Origin: Symsagittifera roscoffensis
Lineage: Eukaryota; Xenacoelomorpha; Acoela; Convolutidae
Reading direction: 5' to 3'
NCBI RefSeq assembly: GCF_963678635.1
Contig: NC_087065.1
Location: forward strand, 29,097,254 to 29,161,253
Length of the DNA: 64,000 bases
The notes beneath the pieces were generated by a model. The model was not told the origin of the DNA. It ran no database searches and was given only the letters and a program-made list of their open reading frames with translations. This document shows positions 48,444 to 60,780 of the stretch, piece by piece. Within the stretch, counting starts at the first letter, position 1. Each line of letters starts with the position of its first letter. The position numbers and the translations under genes were made by a program.

Positions 48444-48934
48444 CCACTTTTTTTAGATAAATTCATTTTGAACGAAGAAGATCTATTGAACATTATATAC
48501 AGCTACGAAAATTAAAATAACATCTCAACAGGTTGTTTTTAAAATATCCTCTTCTTTCTTTTTTCAGAAAGCTCGTACTTGTTTGAGTTTTTAGGTTCTG
48601 GTCGATACCGATGAAAATCGGAGGTTTTATGAAAAAAATTTCATTTTTCCGCTCAGAGAAGTCTGAAAACGGATTAGAAAGTCTCTCATTTTTATGTTTA
48701 AGGGTCGTAAAGGCAGTTTTAGAACAAAAATTACTGGTATACTAGCCTGAAAAAAATTTATTCTTTTTATTAGCTGGTTAATTTTCTTGTCTAGATCTTT
48801 TGTTGTTTAATTGTCCTGTCTATTATCTTGTTGTTTTATGTACCACTATAATCACCAACTTTTTTTAAGCATGTTCCTTTAAAATCGAAAAGTGGATTTT
48901 TTGCAATTGTTTTGACAAGTTGGTTTGGACATTG

Positions 48935-49479
48935 TTTTTTGTTCCAACTTTCGATACGAAAGTAGCGAAATATTTGTGCTCGGGGTGGGTTTTTTTTTCA
49001 GACAAATTTCGACTATTTAACTAGCCACTTTAGACGGATTTTTTTTATATCATTAAAAAAGTATTGTTGTCCTGAGCTTAAATTTAAAAAGATAATCTAC
49101 CTGTGATCGTGTTTCGTAAAGTTATGGTGGTTAAAAGATTGGCATTTTGGCCAATTTGGGACAATTAACGCGCGATATATTCCGCGCTTCTAACGCGTAA
49201 GCGGATATTTAATCCGTTCTAGAAGTCGTTCCAAATTGGTTGAAATAAGCTTATTTGCCGTAATTGATTGTTACTAGCAGCGAAACTAGCAGTCACTATA
49301 CTTTTGTACTTTATATGAAGTGTGGGGGGATGATTTTCAGAAAAAAATTTCAAATTTCAGAAAAAAAACTTTTGATTTTGTTTTATTACATTCAAATTTT
49401 TATTGTTTTTACTGCTCCATAAAATTTAAAAGGCAGTCGAAACATTCAGGGCTTCGCCCTGATACGAGCAGTCTCGTTT
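48935..49479 (-). repeat. Hairpin-ended repeat, copy 7 (reversed)
   Basis: On the + strand it begins TTTTGTTCCAACTTTCGATACG and ends GGGCTTCGCCCTGATACGAGCAGTCTCGTTT. All internal blocks are present with substitutions. It faces copy 6 across 490 bp. Confidence 0.86.
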
Positions 49480-49965
49480 CATTTTCAATTTCATACAAAG
49501 TTGTTTGATTTTCTGTCAATTTATGTCAGCAACCTGCAATCTAAGATTCGTTCGCAGCCCTCTCAAAATTACTGAAAAGTTTTGCATATTTATATTTGCT
49601 TTATGGGATGGTACGCCAATGAGCCGAGGGGTCAATGAACCAAAAAAAGTATACCATACCAATAAGCCAGTAATTAATCATCCTTTTTGCAGCACATGAA
49701 CACAATTTCACAACTTCGATTTTGCAATTGTTGCGTAGTTTGATGAAAATTTGGTTTCCAGATATAGCGGCTAGTTTATACGGCGGTTTGTGTAAGACAT
49801 GGTACTTTATGACTTGATGTGATAACGAGAATCTAATTCGTGTTTTCTTCTTTAAAGAAGTTCAGGTTTTTTTGCGCCATTTGCATTTTCGTAACTTGAG
49901 AAGAAAATTTATTTTACTTTTAGAAAATAATTTTTTCCCTACAAACTAAACAACCCAAATAAAAT

Positions 49966-52905
49966 CTTCGCTTGGAACTTTTTTGTCTATTTGCATGGTT
50001 ATATTTGTTTTATTAAAATATCAAAAAGAGTTTTGTTTCTTCTTCAATCCTTCTAACTTTTTACTTCAATTTACTGTTTTTCAAACTCTGATGTTCTCTC
50101 TTTTTTGTGTTTTCTGGTCATTGTAGAGCCCAGAAAAAATAAAAGAAAAGAAATACAGTTAGTTTTATATGTCCAAAACCTGTTTTACAACATAACATTT
50201 AAGTAGTTGCATAATGCTGATGAGGCTAACTCATTAACAATATTTTACCTGAAAACTATAAACGAAAGGTATAGTTGATCTCCATGCTCTAGTGCTCACT
50301 TTTTGGTTTTGTTTTTATGAAGTCACCTAGTCAAAATGTCGGCAAACCGCATAGTTTTCTATCAATATAAAAACTCTTAAATCTAGTTCTCGAACGTAAA
50401 AGTCTATGAAGTTGAAAGTGAAATAAAAGTCAAGGTGACTTAAGTGATGGCTATGACATAGTCCTGCCCCATTTGCGAGTGTAGCAAATGAAAAAAATAA
50501 CGAAATGACCCATGTGTTCGAAGTATTGAACATAAGGTGGTGGTAAGCATGGTTGGAAAAGCTGTTGATCGATAAAACTTTGATACAGCAACCAAGGAAG
50601 TGAAATGATCAGTAAAGTTTTTGCAAAAATTGGTAGACGAATATAAGGACTTGTTGTGGGTACAAAAAGGTAAATGAAGCCAATGAAAATCATTCCTTGG
50701 GAAAACCCTATACAGTTTAATTACTGGCCGTTATTTTTTTTATCATGAGGAGTCTGGAGGCTGGCTGGGTGAACCTCGAGAAATTTAGCGAGAGGTCAAA
50801 GACCCCGTGGTGTATAATCTTCTAAAACCCATACAAGATGATCTAGTGCCAAGTTGTTGAAAGACGTGTTCCACTTAGTCCGAGTAAGCTTTTATGGAAA
50901 ATACTCGCGGAGAAAAAATACTCGCTGCGCGTTTTTCCACGATTTGGAAAGAGTGACAGATTTGTCCAGAATTATGCCAGGTGGTGCAAAAATTGATGGC
51001 CTACAAAAAAGGTTGTGATTCGGTGTGAACGGCAATGGGTCATTTATGCCCGCAGGAACATTAGTTAAAGGACGTGAGATGATGCTTGTTTCAATTTCGC
51101 AAACGAAGATGTTCAGCGTGTATTTATGCAGTGCTTGTGAACCAATAACTTTATAGAGACAACTTGAAAATTTGTACTTGTCGCTCCCAGCTGCCACCAA
51201 AAGCAGGTGCGGCTGGCGGGTTGAAAAACCATTCTATATCTGTGTCCATGAGCGATAGTTTGTCTTAGAACTTAGAACTTTGAGCTAATTCAATTACTGA
51301 GCTCTTCAGGACTTTATTCGCACTGATAAAAGAAGAACCGTTGTCCGATATGAACTTTGTCTACTTTCCCCGCCAATAAACAAAATGTCTGATGCAATTA
51401 AATGTGCTGTCAATAGACAAATCTGGTGATACTTCTAAGTGTACCGCGCGTACAACCAAACAGGTGAAGAGAATTATATATCTCGAATACTGATTGTTGT
51501 TTTTGTAAATCGGGAAAGGTCCTATGAAGTCCGTTCCAGTAATATATAACGGATAAAGATTTTCCGTCGGTAATTGATCTTTTGGCAAGTCTGCCATGAG
51601 GATTGCTGAAACTTGCTGCAACATTCTACGACAAGACAGGCAGTTTCGTATAGACTGCCTTACAGTTAAGCGACAACGAAGGATCCAATAGTTTTCCATG
51701 AGAATACCACGTGCTTGTTCATTTGCAGAATGACTTTTCACTATGTGGGTGTTTCTTACCAGCGAATTCACGATGCGGTTTGACCCATCTAGAATAACGG
51801 GATATCTAGAGGTAATCAAAAATGGTGCTTTGGACAAGCGACCTCGAGCGCGAATACGGCCGTGATCGCCGATGAAAGGGCACAAAGCTCGAAGTCTATT
51901 CGATGGAGAAACTCGACTATTCTTCTTTACATCAACGTATTCTACCGAGAAGTCAGATTTCGTACAAAACTTTATCAAGTAAGTGTAAGCTATCGCTTGA
52001 TGAGACAGTTTTAGATGAGAACTTCGCTTCTCAAATTTGTCGACGGCCAAGCAGCAGAAAGCAACTGAGCAAATGAGCCTGTTCCAGTTGATAAACCTGA
52101 GCGGTTTTAGCATGTGACTTTGAGCAGTAGAACTATTAGCCGGCATCATCTGAACTGTGGTTTGATTTAGTTGAAGCAGATCTTGTTGCGGCCAATGAGA
52201 TTGGTCCTTCCAAAAAAGTTGTGGTCCCTGCAACCAGCGCGACTGAATCGTCTTTTTTCAACGATATAACCTCGAGTGCCATCATTGGACGGATTTTTTT
52301 TGTGGGAACGTAGTTCCAGTTGTGAGGGTTGCAGATATCCGAAATCTTTGCTAATCGGTTCGCAACGAAAATTTTGTGTCGAAATTGAGGCGCTCTCAAC
52401 CAGAACAGAACAGTAGTGCTGTCTGACCAAAAATGTTGATTGCACATTTTGTGACCTGACTCTTCAACGATGAAATGAGCCATTGGCGCGCCGTAGACAG
52501 CTGCTTGCAGCCCCAAGTTAGGTATCGTCATTCGCTTTTTTGTGCGACTCGGGCTTTACCCATCAAAACTTGACTCACTTTTTCCCACTTGGGGCCTTGG
52601 CTGCAAATTGACTGAAAAAATTTTATCAACTGAATGGTTAGAAGTGCTGCAAAACCAAGAGGGTCAAAAATAGAAGCCACAAACTTCAAAAGAATCTGTT
52701 GGGTGATTTCTTTTTTGGGCTAAAACTTTTGGGCTAAAACTTTTGGGCTAAAATTTCTGATCAAGCATATTAGTGTCCGTAATCGGATCCCATGGAAGTC
52801 CAGGAACACGTTGCTGATGCGATTTACGGTTCTCTGGGTCCACAAGTAGCGACAAATCAATGAATTCTAGCAACGACTGATCGTTTGAGTTCCGTTTTGT
52901 AACTT
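49966..52905 (-). mobile_element. BEL/Pao retrotransposon fragment, copy A (RNase H, integrase, 3' tail)
   Basis: Read on the minus strand from 52531 down: an RNase H segment with LGLQAAVYGAPMAHFI and WSDSTTVLFWLRAP; the integrase zinc-binding part with NEQARGILMENYW and CLSCRRM; the start of the integrase core with TGTDFIGPFP and CLVVRAVHLEVSPDLS (51361-52233); then after a frameshift the integrase C-terminus with SRPLTNVPAG and TPNHNLFCRPS (50892-51200). A hydrophobic open stretch follows (50327-50693) with no clear homology. The 5' part (protease, RT) is missing. Frameshifts prevent function. The right end abuts copy B at about 52905. Confidence 0.85.
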
Positions 52906-55900
52906 CGCTTGTCTCTTTTTTGTCTATTGGCATGGTTATATTTGTTTGATTAAAATATCAAAAAGAATTTTGTTTCTTCTTCAATCCTTCTATCTTTGTA
53001 CTTCAATTTACTGTTTTTCAAACTCTTATGTTCTTTTTTTTGTGTTTTTTGGTCATTGTAGAGCTCAGAAAAAATAAAAGAAAAGAAACACAGTTAGTTT
53101 TATATGTCTAAAACCTGTTTTACAACATGACATTTAAGTAATTGCATAATACTGATGAGGTTTATTTGTCAAAAATATTTTACCTGAAAACTATAAACGA
53201 AAGGTATAGTTGATATCCATGCTCTAGTGCTCACTTTTTGGTTTTGTTTTTATGAAGTCACCTAATCAAAACGTGGGCAAACCGCGTAGTTTTCTATCAA
53301 TATAAGAACTCTTCAATCTAGTTCTCGAACGTAAGAGTCTATGAAGTTAAAAGTGAAATAAAAGTCAAGGTAACATAAGTCATGGCTATGACATAGACCT
53401 GCCCCATTTGCGAGTGTAGAAAACGAAAAAAAAACGAAATGACCCATGTGTTCGAAGTAATGAACATAAGGTGGAGGTAAACATGGTTGGAAAAGCTGTT
53501 GATCGTTAAAACTTTGATACAGCAACCAAGGAAGTGAAATGATTAGTAAAGTCTTTGCAATAAATGGTATAAGAATACAAGGACTTGTTGTGAGTACAAA
53601 AAGGTAAATGAAGCCAATGAAAATCATTCCTTGGGAAAACCCTATACAGTTTTTTTTACTGGCCGTACTTTTTTTACCATGAGGAGTCTGGAGGCTGGCT
53701 GGGTGAACCTCGAGAAATTTAGCGAGAGGCCAAAGACCCCGTGGTGTATAATCTTCTAAAACCCATATAAGATGATCTAGTGCCAAGTTGTTGAAGGACG
53801 TGTTCCACTTAGTCCGAGTAAGCTTTTCTGGAAAGTACTCGCGGAGAAAACGATTCCATAACTGTTGAGCGAGAAGCTGCGCGTTCTTCCACGATTTGGA
53901 AAGAGTGACAGATTCATCCAGAATTATGCCAGGTGGTACAAAAATTGATGGCCTACAAAGAAGGTTGTGATTCGGTGTGAACGGCAATGGGTCATTTATG
54001 CCCGCAGGAACATTAGTTAAAAGGTAATTGATCTTTTGGCAGGTCTGCCATGAGGGTTGCTGAAACTTCCTGCAACATTCTACGACAAGACAGGCAGTTT
54101 CGTATCGACTGCCTTAGAGTTAAACGACAACGAAGGATCCAGTAGTTTTCCATGAGAATACCACGTGCTTGTTCATTTGCAGAATGACTTTTCACTAAGT
54201 GGGTGTTTCTTACCAGCAACTTCACGATGTGGTTTGACCCATCTAGAATAAGGGGATATCTAAAGGTAATCAAAATGGTTCTTTGGACAAGCGACCTCGA
54301 GCGCGAATACGGTCGTGAACGTCGATGGAAGGGCACAAAGTTCGAAGTCTATTTGATGGAAAAACTCGACTATTCTTCTTTAAATCATCGTATTCTACCG
54401 AGAAGTCAGACTCTTTACAGAACTTTATCAAGTAAGTTAAGCTATCGCTTGATGAGACGGTTTTAGATGAGAACTTCGCTTCTCAATTTTGTCGACGGCC
54501 AAGTAGCAGAAAGCAACTGAGCGAATTAGCCTGTTCCAGTTGATAAACCTGAGCGGTTTTAGCGTGTGACTTTGAGCAGTAGAACTATTAGCCGGCATCA
54601 TCTGAACTGTGGTTTGATTTAGTTGAAGCAGATCTTGTTTCGGCCAATGAGATTGGTCCTTCCAAAAAATTTGTGGTCCCTGCAACCAGCGCGACTGAAT
54701 CGTCTTTTTTCAACGATATAACCTCGAGTGCCGTCATTGGACGAATTTTTTTTGTGGGAACGTATTTCCAATTGTGAGGGTTGCAGATATCCAAAGCGTT
54801 TGCTAATCGGTTTGCAACGAAAATTTTGTGTCGAACTTGAGGTGCTCTCAACCAGAACAGAACAGTAGTGCTGTCTGACCAAAAATGTTGATTGCACATT
54901 TTGTGACCTGACTCTTCAACGATGAAATGAGCCATTGGCGCGCCGTAGACAGCTGCTTACAGCCCCAAGTTAGTTACCGTCATTCGCTTTTTTGTGCGAT
55001 CTGGGCTTTACCCATCAAAAACTTGACTCACTTTTTCCCATTTGGGGCCTTGGCTGCAAATTGATTAAAAAATTTTTATCAACCGAATGGTTAGAAGTGC
55101 TGCAAAACCAAGAGGGTCAAAAAAAGAAGCCACATACTTCAAAAGAATCCGTTGGGTGATTTCTTTTTTGGGCTAAAACTTTTGAAAAAATTCTGATCAA
55201 GTGTATTAGTGTCCGTAATCGGATCCCATGGAAGTCCACGAACACGTTGCTGATGCGGTTTACAGTTCTCTGGGTCCACAAGTAGCGACGAATCAATGAA
55301 TTCTAGCAACGACTGATCGTTTGAGTTCCGTTTTGTGAGGTTAAACCCTCCAAAGGGAAGAACTTTTCGATTATCTGACATTATCAGATGAGCTTCATCT
55401 GGCGTAGATGTCAATTTATACAAATCGTCCGAAAACATTCCTGACATGAGGGTAGTTATCTTCGTTGTCAATTGCGTAACGACGTAGTGAATAGCACGCA
55501 ACAGGTGGGGAATATGTAGCCCGAAGATGTGACTCGTATATTCGTAGGTCTCGATTTTTCCTTTATCTCACCAAAGATATCGGAGAAAAGGTCAATGTTT
55601 CGGTTCATTTTTAACCTGCGTAAACATAGTTTCTGCGTCTGCAGAAACGGCGACAAAGTTTTCACTGAAACGGAGTATGACACCAGTAAGGTTAACGAAA
55701 TATCAGGCCTGGCGAGAAGGTTCGAATTCAAGGACTGGTCAAGAAAACACTAGACGCTTTAAATACGCGGCGAATGTCGCCCTGTTTGTTTTCATTTGTC
55801 ACCGGATGATGAGGCAAACTCCAAAACTCAGTCGCAGTGTCGACCATTGAGTTAACTTTAACAACATATTCATTGTTTAAGTCGTTTTCATTGGTTTAGT

Positions 55901-56500
55901 AGTTCTTTTCTTTTAAAAGATCATTCTTTTGAAGCTCGTGGTTGAGAGATTCTAGCTGCTTTACTGCAAGCCAACGTTTTTGGGCAGGAGCGCGTCTTTT
56001 TTCCAAAACAAGGCAAAATGAGAGTGTCCGTCATCAAGTTTCGTGGTGTTCTCTAATAGTCATGGCTGTTTTAACATTTTAGACATAGATTTCTTAGTTG
56101 AACCAATTCCGTAATTGTCTAATTTCATCCACTCTTTAACCTTTTCGAACAGTTTATCGCCAAGGTGAGGATGTTGATGTATCTGTGTCAATTTCATTTT
56201 TGACATATCGTTGGGTATAACGTTATTGATTACCAGCAGCAGTCCAACCAAGAGGTGTTTCAACAGCAAAGGGTACGTTATTAGGTCCCTATACAACTTG
56301 GAGGTTTAAGATGGTAGGTTTCAAAAGATTTTCGGCTCCCATTTTTGCCGAGAAAGCAATGTTTAAGATCCTCAGCACCAATAAGTGTCGGGAGCTTAGT
56401 ATTAGGATGTGTTTTATTACTGTTCGAATTAACTGAATTGAAGATGAAATTGTCTGATACGATGCTGAAACCTAACTGAAGCTGAACTAAAACCAAGGTT
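52906..56500 (-). mobile_element. BEL/Pao retrotransposon fragment, copy B (protease to 3' tail, integrase core deleted)
   Basis: On the minus strand from 56496 down: a protease-region relic with LLKHLLVGLLLVINN and KLFEKVKEWMKLDN (56060-56296); a decayed RT stretch (55468-55731); the RT-RNase H connection with LPFGGFNLTKRNSND (55139-55501); RNase H with WSDSTTVLFWLRAP (54588-54935); the integrase zinc part (54013-54336); then directly the integrase C-terminus with TPRGLWPLAK (53313-53987). Relative to copy A about 500 bp covering the integrase core is gone at about 54020. Otherwise the two copies match closely through the shared 3' region, so they are a tandem duplication or two related insertions. 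LTRs are not evident. Confidence 0.84.
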
Positions 56501-57444
56501 TTTCAGAAAAGACAAATGTTTACCAAGAAAAAAATTAAATCAAAACACCGCATTGAGTTTCACTTCATTTTATACCTCAAATATACAAAATCAGTCTGTT
56601 TTTAGTTTGTTCATATGTCGTGACTAATTGGTTGGTGGTTGACAAATCACTATTGGTCGACTGCAAAATTATAGCTTCGCGAAGAACTCGTCTCAATAAC
56701 GACATTTTCCCATCCCAAAATTTTCAAACGTTCTTTTCTTTAGTTTTTTGCTGTTGAAGTTGAATTATTCAGTCTTAATATCATAGCAGCTTAACGTCTC
56801 TCAGCTTAGAAACAACTTTTCAGCAGAGCGAAAATCTTCCTTGAGTAGTCCTAGTTCTCATTTATTATGCCTTATATGAACAGCGCAGCCTTTGCGTGGG
56901 AGAAACTTTTTTTGCATCGGCTATAAAGTCATCCTTGCAGTAATTTTGACAAATTTGCGTCCTTTGAGCTTTCTTCTCATAGAATAAACAAAAATCCAAG
57001 TTCTTTCCTGCTAACTCTAGATACAAAGAGTCCGTGTCCATCTTTCAAAGCTATCATTCAGCATTTGTAGTCGATTTTCCAAAAAATATATATTTTTAGG
57101 CATAGTTTCTCATGTATGCTCCAATATAATCCCGACACACATCAACACATCAATCTTTTTTGAAACTTGAAGAGAAACTTGGATTTCATCTCGTCGGGAG
57201 CTATCAAATTTCATTGTACCTGGCTAAAAAAAAAGAATCTACGTTTGTTCAAGCGAGAAAACTGTAGATAGAAGTCTTTAGCAGTGAAATCTTGTCTCGA
57301 CATGATTCATTTTTGACTTTAATATTGATTTTAAATTGATCCCACTATCCACATTCCCTGAATGTTATAGCTTTTTCCTTCAATGTATTCTCGTCTTAAC
57401 TCCCCCGTTTATATTTTTTGATTTCCCCAATTCAATATCTACAG

Positions 57445-57554
57445 TGATTGACGGATTTCTTGAGAGGATCAGAAGTGATAGTTACAATCAACAAGGAAAC
57501 AGTCAATTTACTTCTGTTTCCAGTCCTGTAAAAGTTTTCAAAGAACCGCCCTAA
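57445..57554 (+). CDS. Candidate terminal coding exon of an unidentified gene
   Basis: A good acceptor, CCCCAATTCAATATCTACAG, opens a frame encoding IDGFLERIRSDSYNQQG then SQFTSVSSPVKVF and ending KEPP before a TAA. AATAAA follows at 57647-57652, about 93 bp after the stop, the expected spacing for a last exon. I do not recognise the product, and no upstream exon in matching phase stands out in the adjacent transposon-filled DNA. It could be the tail of a gene whose other exons lie outside view, or chance. Confidence 0.3.
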
Positions 57555-57646
57555 ATCCATAGAGAAATTATGACTGCTATGCATAGTATTGTAAAAATAT
57601 ATGTTTTAACTTGCTATCTGCTGTGTTGTTTTTGTCTTTTTAATTG

Positions 57647-57652
57647 AATAAA
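57647..57652 (+). promoter_or_regulatory. Candidate poly(A) signal AATAAA
   Basis: Canonical hexamer in a T-rich context, 93 bp downstream of the stop of the candidate terminal exon. AATAAA is common by chance in AT-rich DNA. Confidence 0.3.
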
Positions 57653-58230
57653 TGGTTGTACAACTCTTTTTCAAAAACCAAGGATTTCAACAGTATGAAC
57701 TAGAATTTTGGAAATTCCAGCATCAATATACTGAAAATTGACATCGAACAAAAAATTATGGCAGTTTCCATGCAAAACAAAACCACAGTGGGCTTTTCAA
57801 TTGCATCTTACAAAAATTACTCTTTACTATCATAACTTTTTCGGGCTCACCTTTAGTATCTTTTTGTACATACCTAAATTTACAAAAAAAAAATGATGAT
57901 TAAAGCTTTTCTAATACAGTTATGATTTCTTTTTCGATTTTACGGTTATTAGAAGCTTCAGATTTTAAAAACTAGCTATTTAATGGCTTAGTGACTAATT
58001 TAGCTGTTTATTTATTAAAATTAGTGGGTTAATCTGGAGAGCTATTGTTTTCTAACATATTTCAAAAATTCAAATACAAAATCCATTCTATAGTTCTACT
58101 TTTTAAAATCAAAATTGCATTTTAATACACATTTTTCTGTCAGAAGCAGTTTCATTATTTAATTTGAGCACTCTCAAGAAACTTCTCCTAAACCTATAGA
58201 ATACTTTGGTGGGCTGGTGATGATGAATTG

Positions 58231-60052
58231 GGATGAAAAGGCGATTTAAAAAAATGTCAAATCTATGAACAACGTTCTTAATTACGATATTTAACTCAGG
58301 TTGACAGATAGGTTAAAAAACATATCAATGGAAAACTTTTTAATTCAAAATAGAGACGAAGAAAACCAGTACGATCACAGTTTAATGCTGAAACAGATTC
58401 TCGTTTTTTACGAGTATTTTCCGATCGATTAAACAACTAAGTAACTTTGTTTCGTTTGGTCGAAATACAGCATCAGAAAAACCACAAAAGAATTATTAAA
58501 GCTTCTATCAAATCTTAAGACTCTCAGGTACAAAAGAGTTCATAGATCTTCAAAAGATCGAGTATCATCGGTTTCACAACCAGTTAAACCTCTTTAGTGT
58601 TACTTTACAAAGTCTTTTCTACTTTTTTATTTTAAGAAATTACGCGTCACGTACGTATTCAAATTCGATTGTTAATTTTGTTTAATTTTTATTGCGTTAA
58701 ATTGTCAAATTAGTTAGAGAAACGCTAACCCAAAATCTTTTCATTTTTTATATGAATGTAGGACTGCAGTTTCACAAAACTCATCGATTTTTACATTCAC
58801 ACTAGGGGCCCAGCTAAAGCTGGAGGTATCTGTTTAATAACTTTTTAATTTGTTATACTGATGCGGAGTGAAATACATAATTACAAAAATTGGGCTTCAC
58901 CCCAACCCTTAGTTGCTTCTCTAATAAAATAAAAGTGAAATGTTTAGAGAATCTGGAATTTTCCAAAAGACACTATTTTTTGGTCCCAGCTACTTATGCA
59001 CGCAGGCTTCCCACGACCTGTTGCCTTGATTCAACCCTTATAATCAATTTCGGCTGAGTAATTTTTTAGAAGCCAAAAATGTTCAAAAACCGGTTAAAAA
59101 AGTCACATGAGTGCGCTTTTCCGGGGGGGGGGGGGGGGGATGAAAAGGCGATTAAAAAAATAGTGTCAAATCTATGAACAACGTTCTTAATTACGATATT
59201 TAACTCAGGTTGACAGATAGGTTAAAAAACATATCAATGAAAAACTTTTAATCCAAAATAGAGACGAAGAAAACCAGTACGATCACAGTTTAATGCTGAA
59301 ACAGATTCTCGTTTTTTACGAGTATTTTCCGATCGATTAAACAACTAAGTAACTTTGTTTCGTTTGGTCGAAATACAGCATCAGAAAAACCACAAATGAA
59401 TTATTAAAGCTTCTATCAAATCTTAAGCCTCTCAGGTACAAAAGAGTTCATAGATCTTCAAAAGATCGAGTATCATCGGTTTCACAACCAGTTAAACCTC
59501 TTCAGTGTTACTTTACAAAGTCTATTCTACTTTTTATCATTAAAAAATTACGCTTCATGTACGTATTCAAATTGGATTGTTAATTTTATTTAATTTTTTT
59601 TTCGGTAAATTATCAAATTAGTTAGAGAAACGCTAATCCCAAATCTTTTCATTTTTTATATGAATGTAGGACTGCAGTTTCACAAAACTCATCGATTTTT
59701 TTAATACACACTAGGGGCCCAGCTAAAGCTGGAGGCATCTGTTTAATAACTTTTCATTTTGTTGTACTGATGCGGAGTGAAATACATAATTATAAAAATT
59801 GGGCTTCACCCCAAACCTTAGTTGTTTCTCTAATAAAATAAAAGTGAAATGTTTAGAGAATCTGGAATTTTCCAAAAGGCACTATTTTTTGGTCGCAGCC
59901 ACTTATGCATGCAGGCTTCCCACGACCTGTTGCCTCGATTCAACCCTTATAATCAATTTCGGCTGAGTAGTTTTTTAGAAGCCAAAAATTTTCAAAAACC
60001 GGTAAAAAAGTCACATGAGTGCGCTTTTCCGGGGGGGGGGGGGGGGGGGGGG
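58231..60052 (+). repeat. Recent tandem duplication, 2 x ~910 bp, each ending in poly-G
   Basis: 58231-59139 and 59140-60052 are near-identical direct copies, both starting GATGAAAAGGCGATT and both ending CGCTTTTCC followed by a G run (17 G at 59123-59139; 22 G at 60031-60052). Each contains the CTAGGGGCCCAGCTAAAGCTGGAGG block and FF-family phrases such as GGGCTTCACCCCAA. Confidence 0.9.
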
Positions 60053-60780
60053 AGGGAGTAACTTCATTGATTAAGATGAAGTTGGCGTAACCGGTCATGC
60101 AAGGCTGCTTCTCACAAACCGTTGTCTCCATTGTGTGCAAAATTTCAGGTTTGGGAGGAGAGTTTTCGAGCAAGGTCAAAAAGTTTAAAAAAACGGCCAA
60201 AAAATCAAAATTTTCACTGTTCCGAGGATCATATTTTCATGTAGAAAATACCGGGCTTATCTACTCATACCGTGTAGCTTACTTCGACCCGTTTTCGCCA
60301 TTGATTTCAAAATTTTCAGATTTAGGAGGGTATTTTACAAGAAAAGTTTTAAAATCAACCCAACATTCACAAGTTCGAGCTAATCCGCTCATGCATGGGA
60401 CCTTCTCGCGACCTGTTCTCTCTATTGAACTAAAAATTTCAAGTTTGGGAGGAGAGTATTTGAAAAAAGATAAAAAGTTTGAAAAACAGTCATAAAATCA
60501 GAATTTTGACTTTTCCGAGGGCCATGACAATTTGAGCAAAAACTGGGCGTACCCGTATAAGCAGGGGAGCCTACGACAGTCGTTTTTACCCATTAAACCC
60601 AAAATCTCAGGTTTGTGAAAGTAAACCTTGAGAAAAATTAAAAGATCTAACACGTTAGTCATTATTCGCCCTTCAGAGTTTTTGGAAGGCTGTAGAAAAA
60701 GAGGTAACGTAATAAAGACTAGGGGCAGTCTTTCAATTGGTCCGTTCTTCCATTGGCAACATTTTTTAAACAATCGATGA
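60053..60780 (+). repeat. FF-repeat family, further degenerate subunits
   Basis: Three or more subunits follow the duplication, each with TTTCCGAGG(A/G)(C/T)CAT, GGGC(T/G)TA, a poly-A stretch and TTTGGGAGGAGAGT or TTTAGGAGGGTATTTT. Open frames across them on both strands come from the repeats. Confidence 0.65.

Larger units (their letters stand above)
46410..49965. other. Intergenic stretch downstream of tensin
   Basis: No gene is visible. It contains a short CAGACAATTCAGCC repeat (46676-46756), a minisatellite (47090-47225), and an inverted pair of hairpin-ended repeats (47915-48443 and 48935-49479). The tensin 3' UTR probably lies in the first few hundred bases, but I cannot place its end. 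Confidence 0.6.
56501..58230. other. AT-rich stretch with one possible terminal exon
   Basis: Apart from the candidate exon at 57445-57554 and its poly(A) signal, I see no gene, repeat or element in this stretch. Confidence 0.5.

Noticed and set aside
30332-49479. Hairpin repeats considered as bacterial-type terminators or tRNA genes
   Set aside because: The genome is eukaryotic, copies are about 0.5 kb with several fixed blocks, and there is no tRNA A/B box pair.
50327-50693. Hydrophobic minus-strand frames downstream of integrase, considered as an envelope-like gene
   Set aside because: Two overlapping short frames, no signal peptide, cleavage site or conserved pattern; more likely decayed integrase tail and 3' region.
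59849-60495. Open frames on both strands in the FF-repeat region
   Set aside because: They cross poly-G and degenerate repeat subunits and do not match any family.
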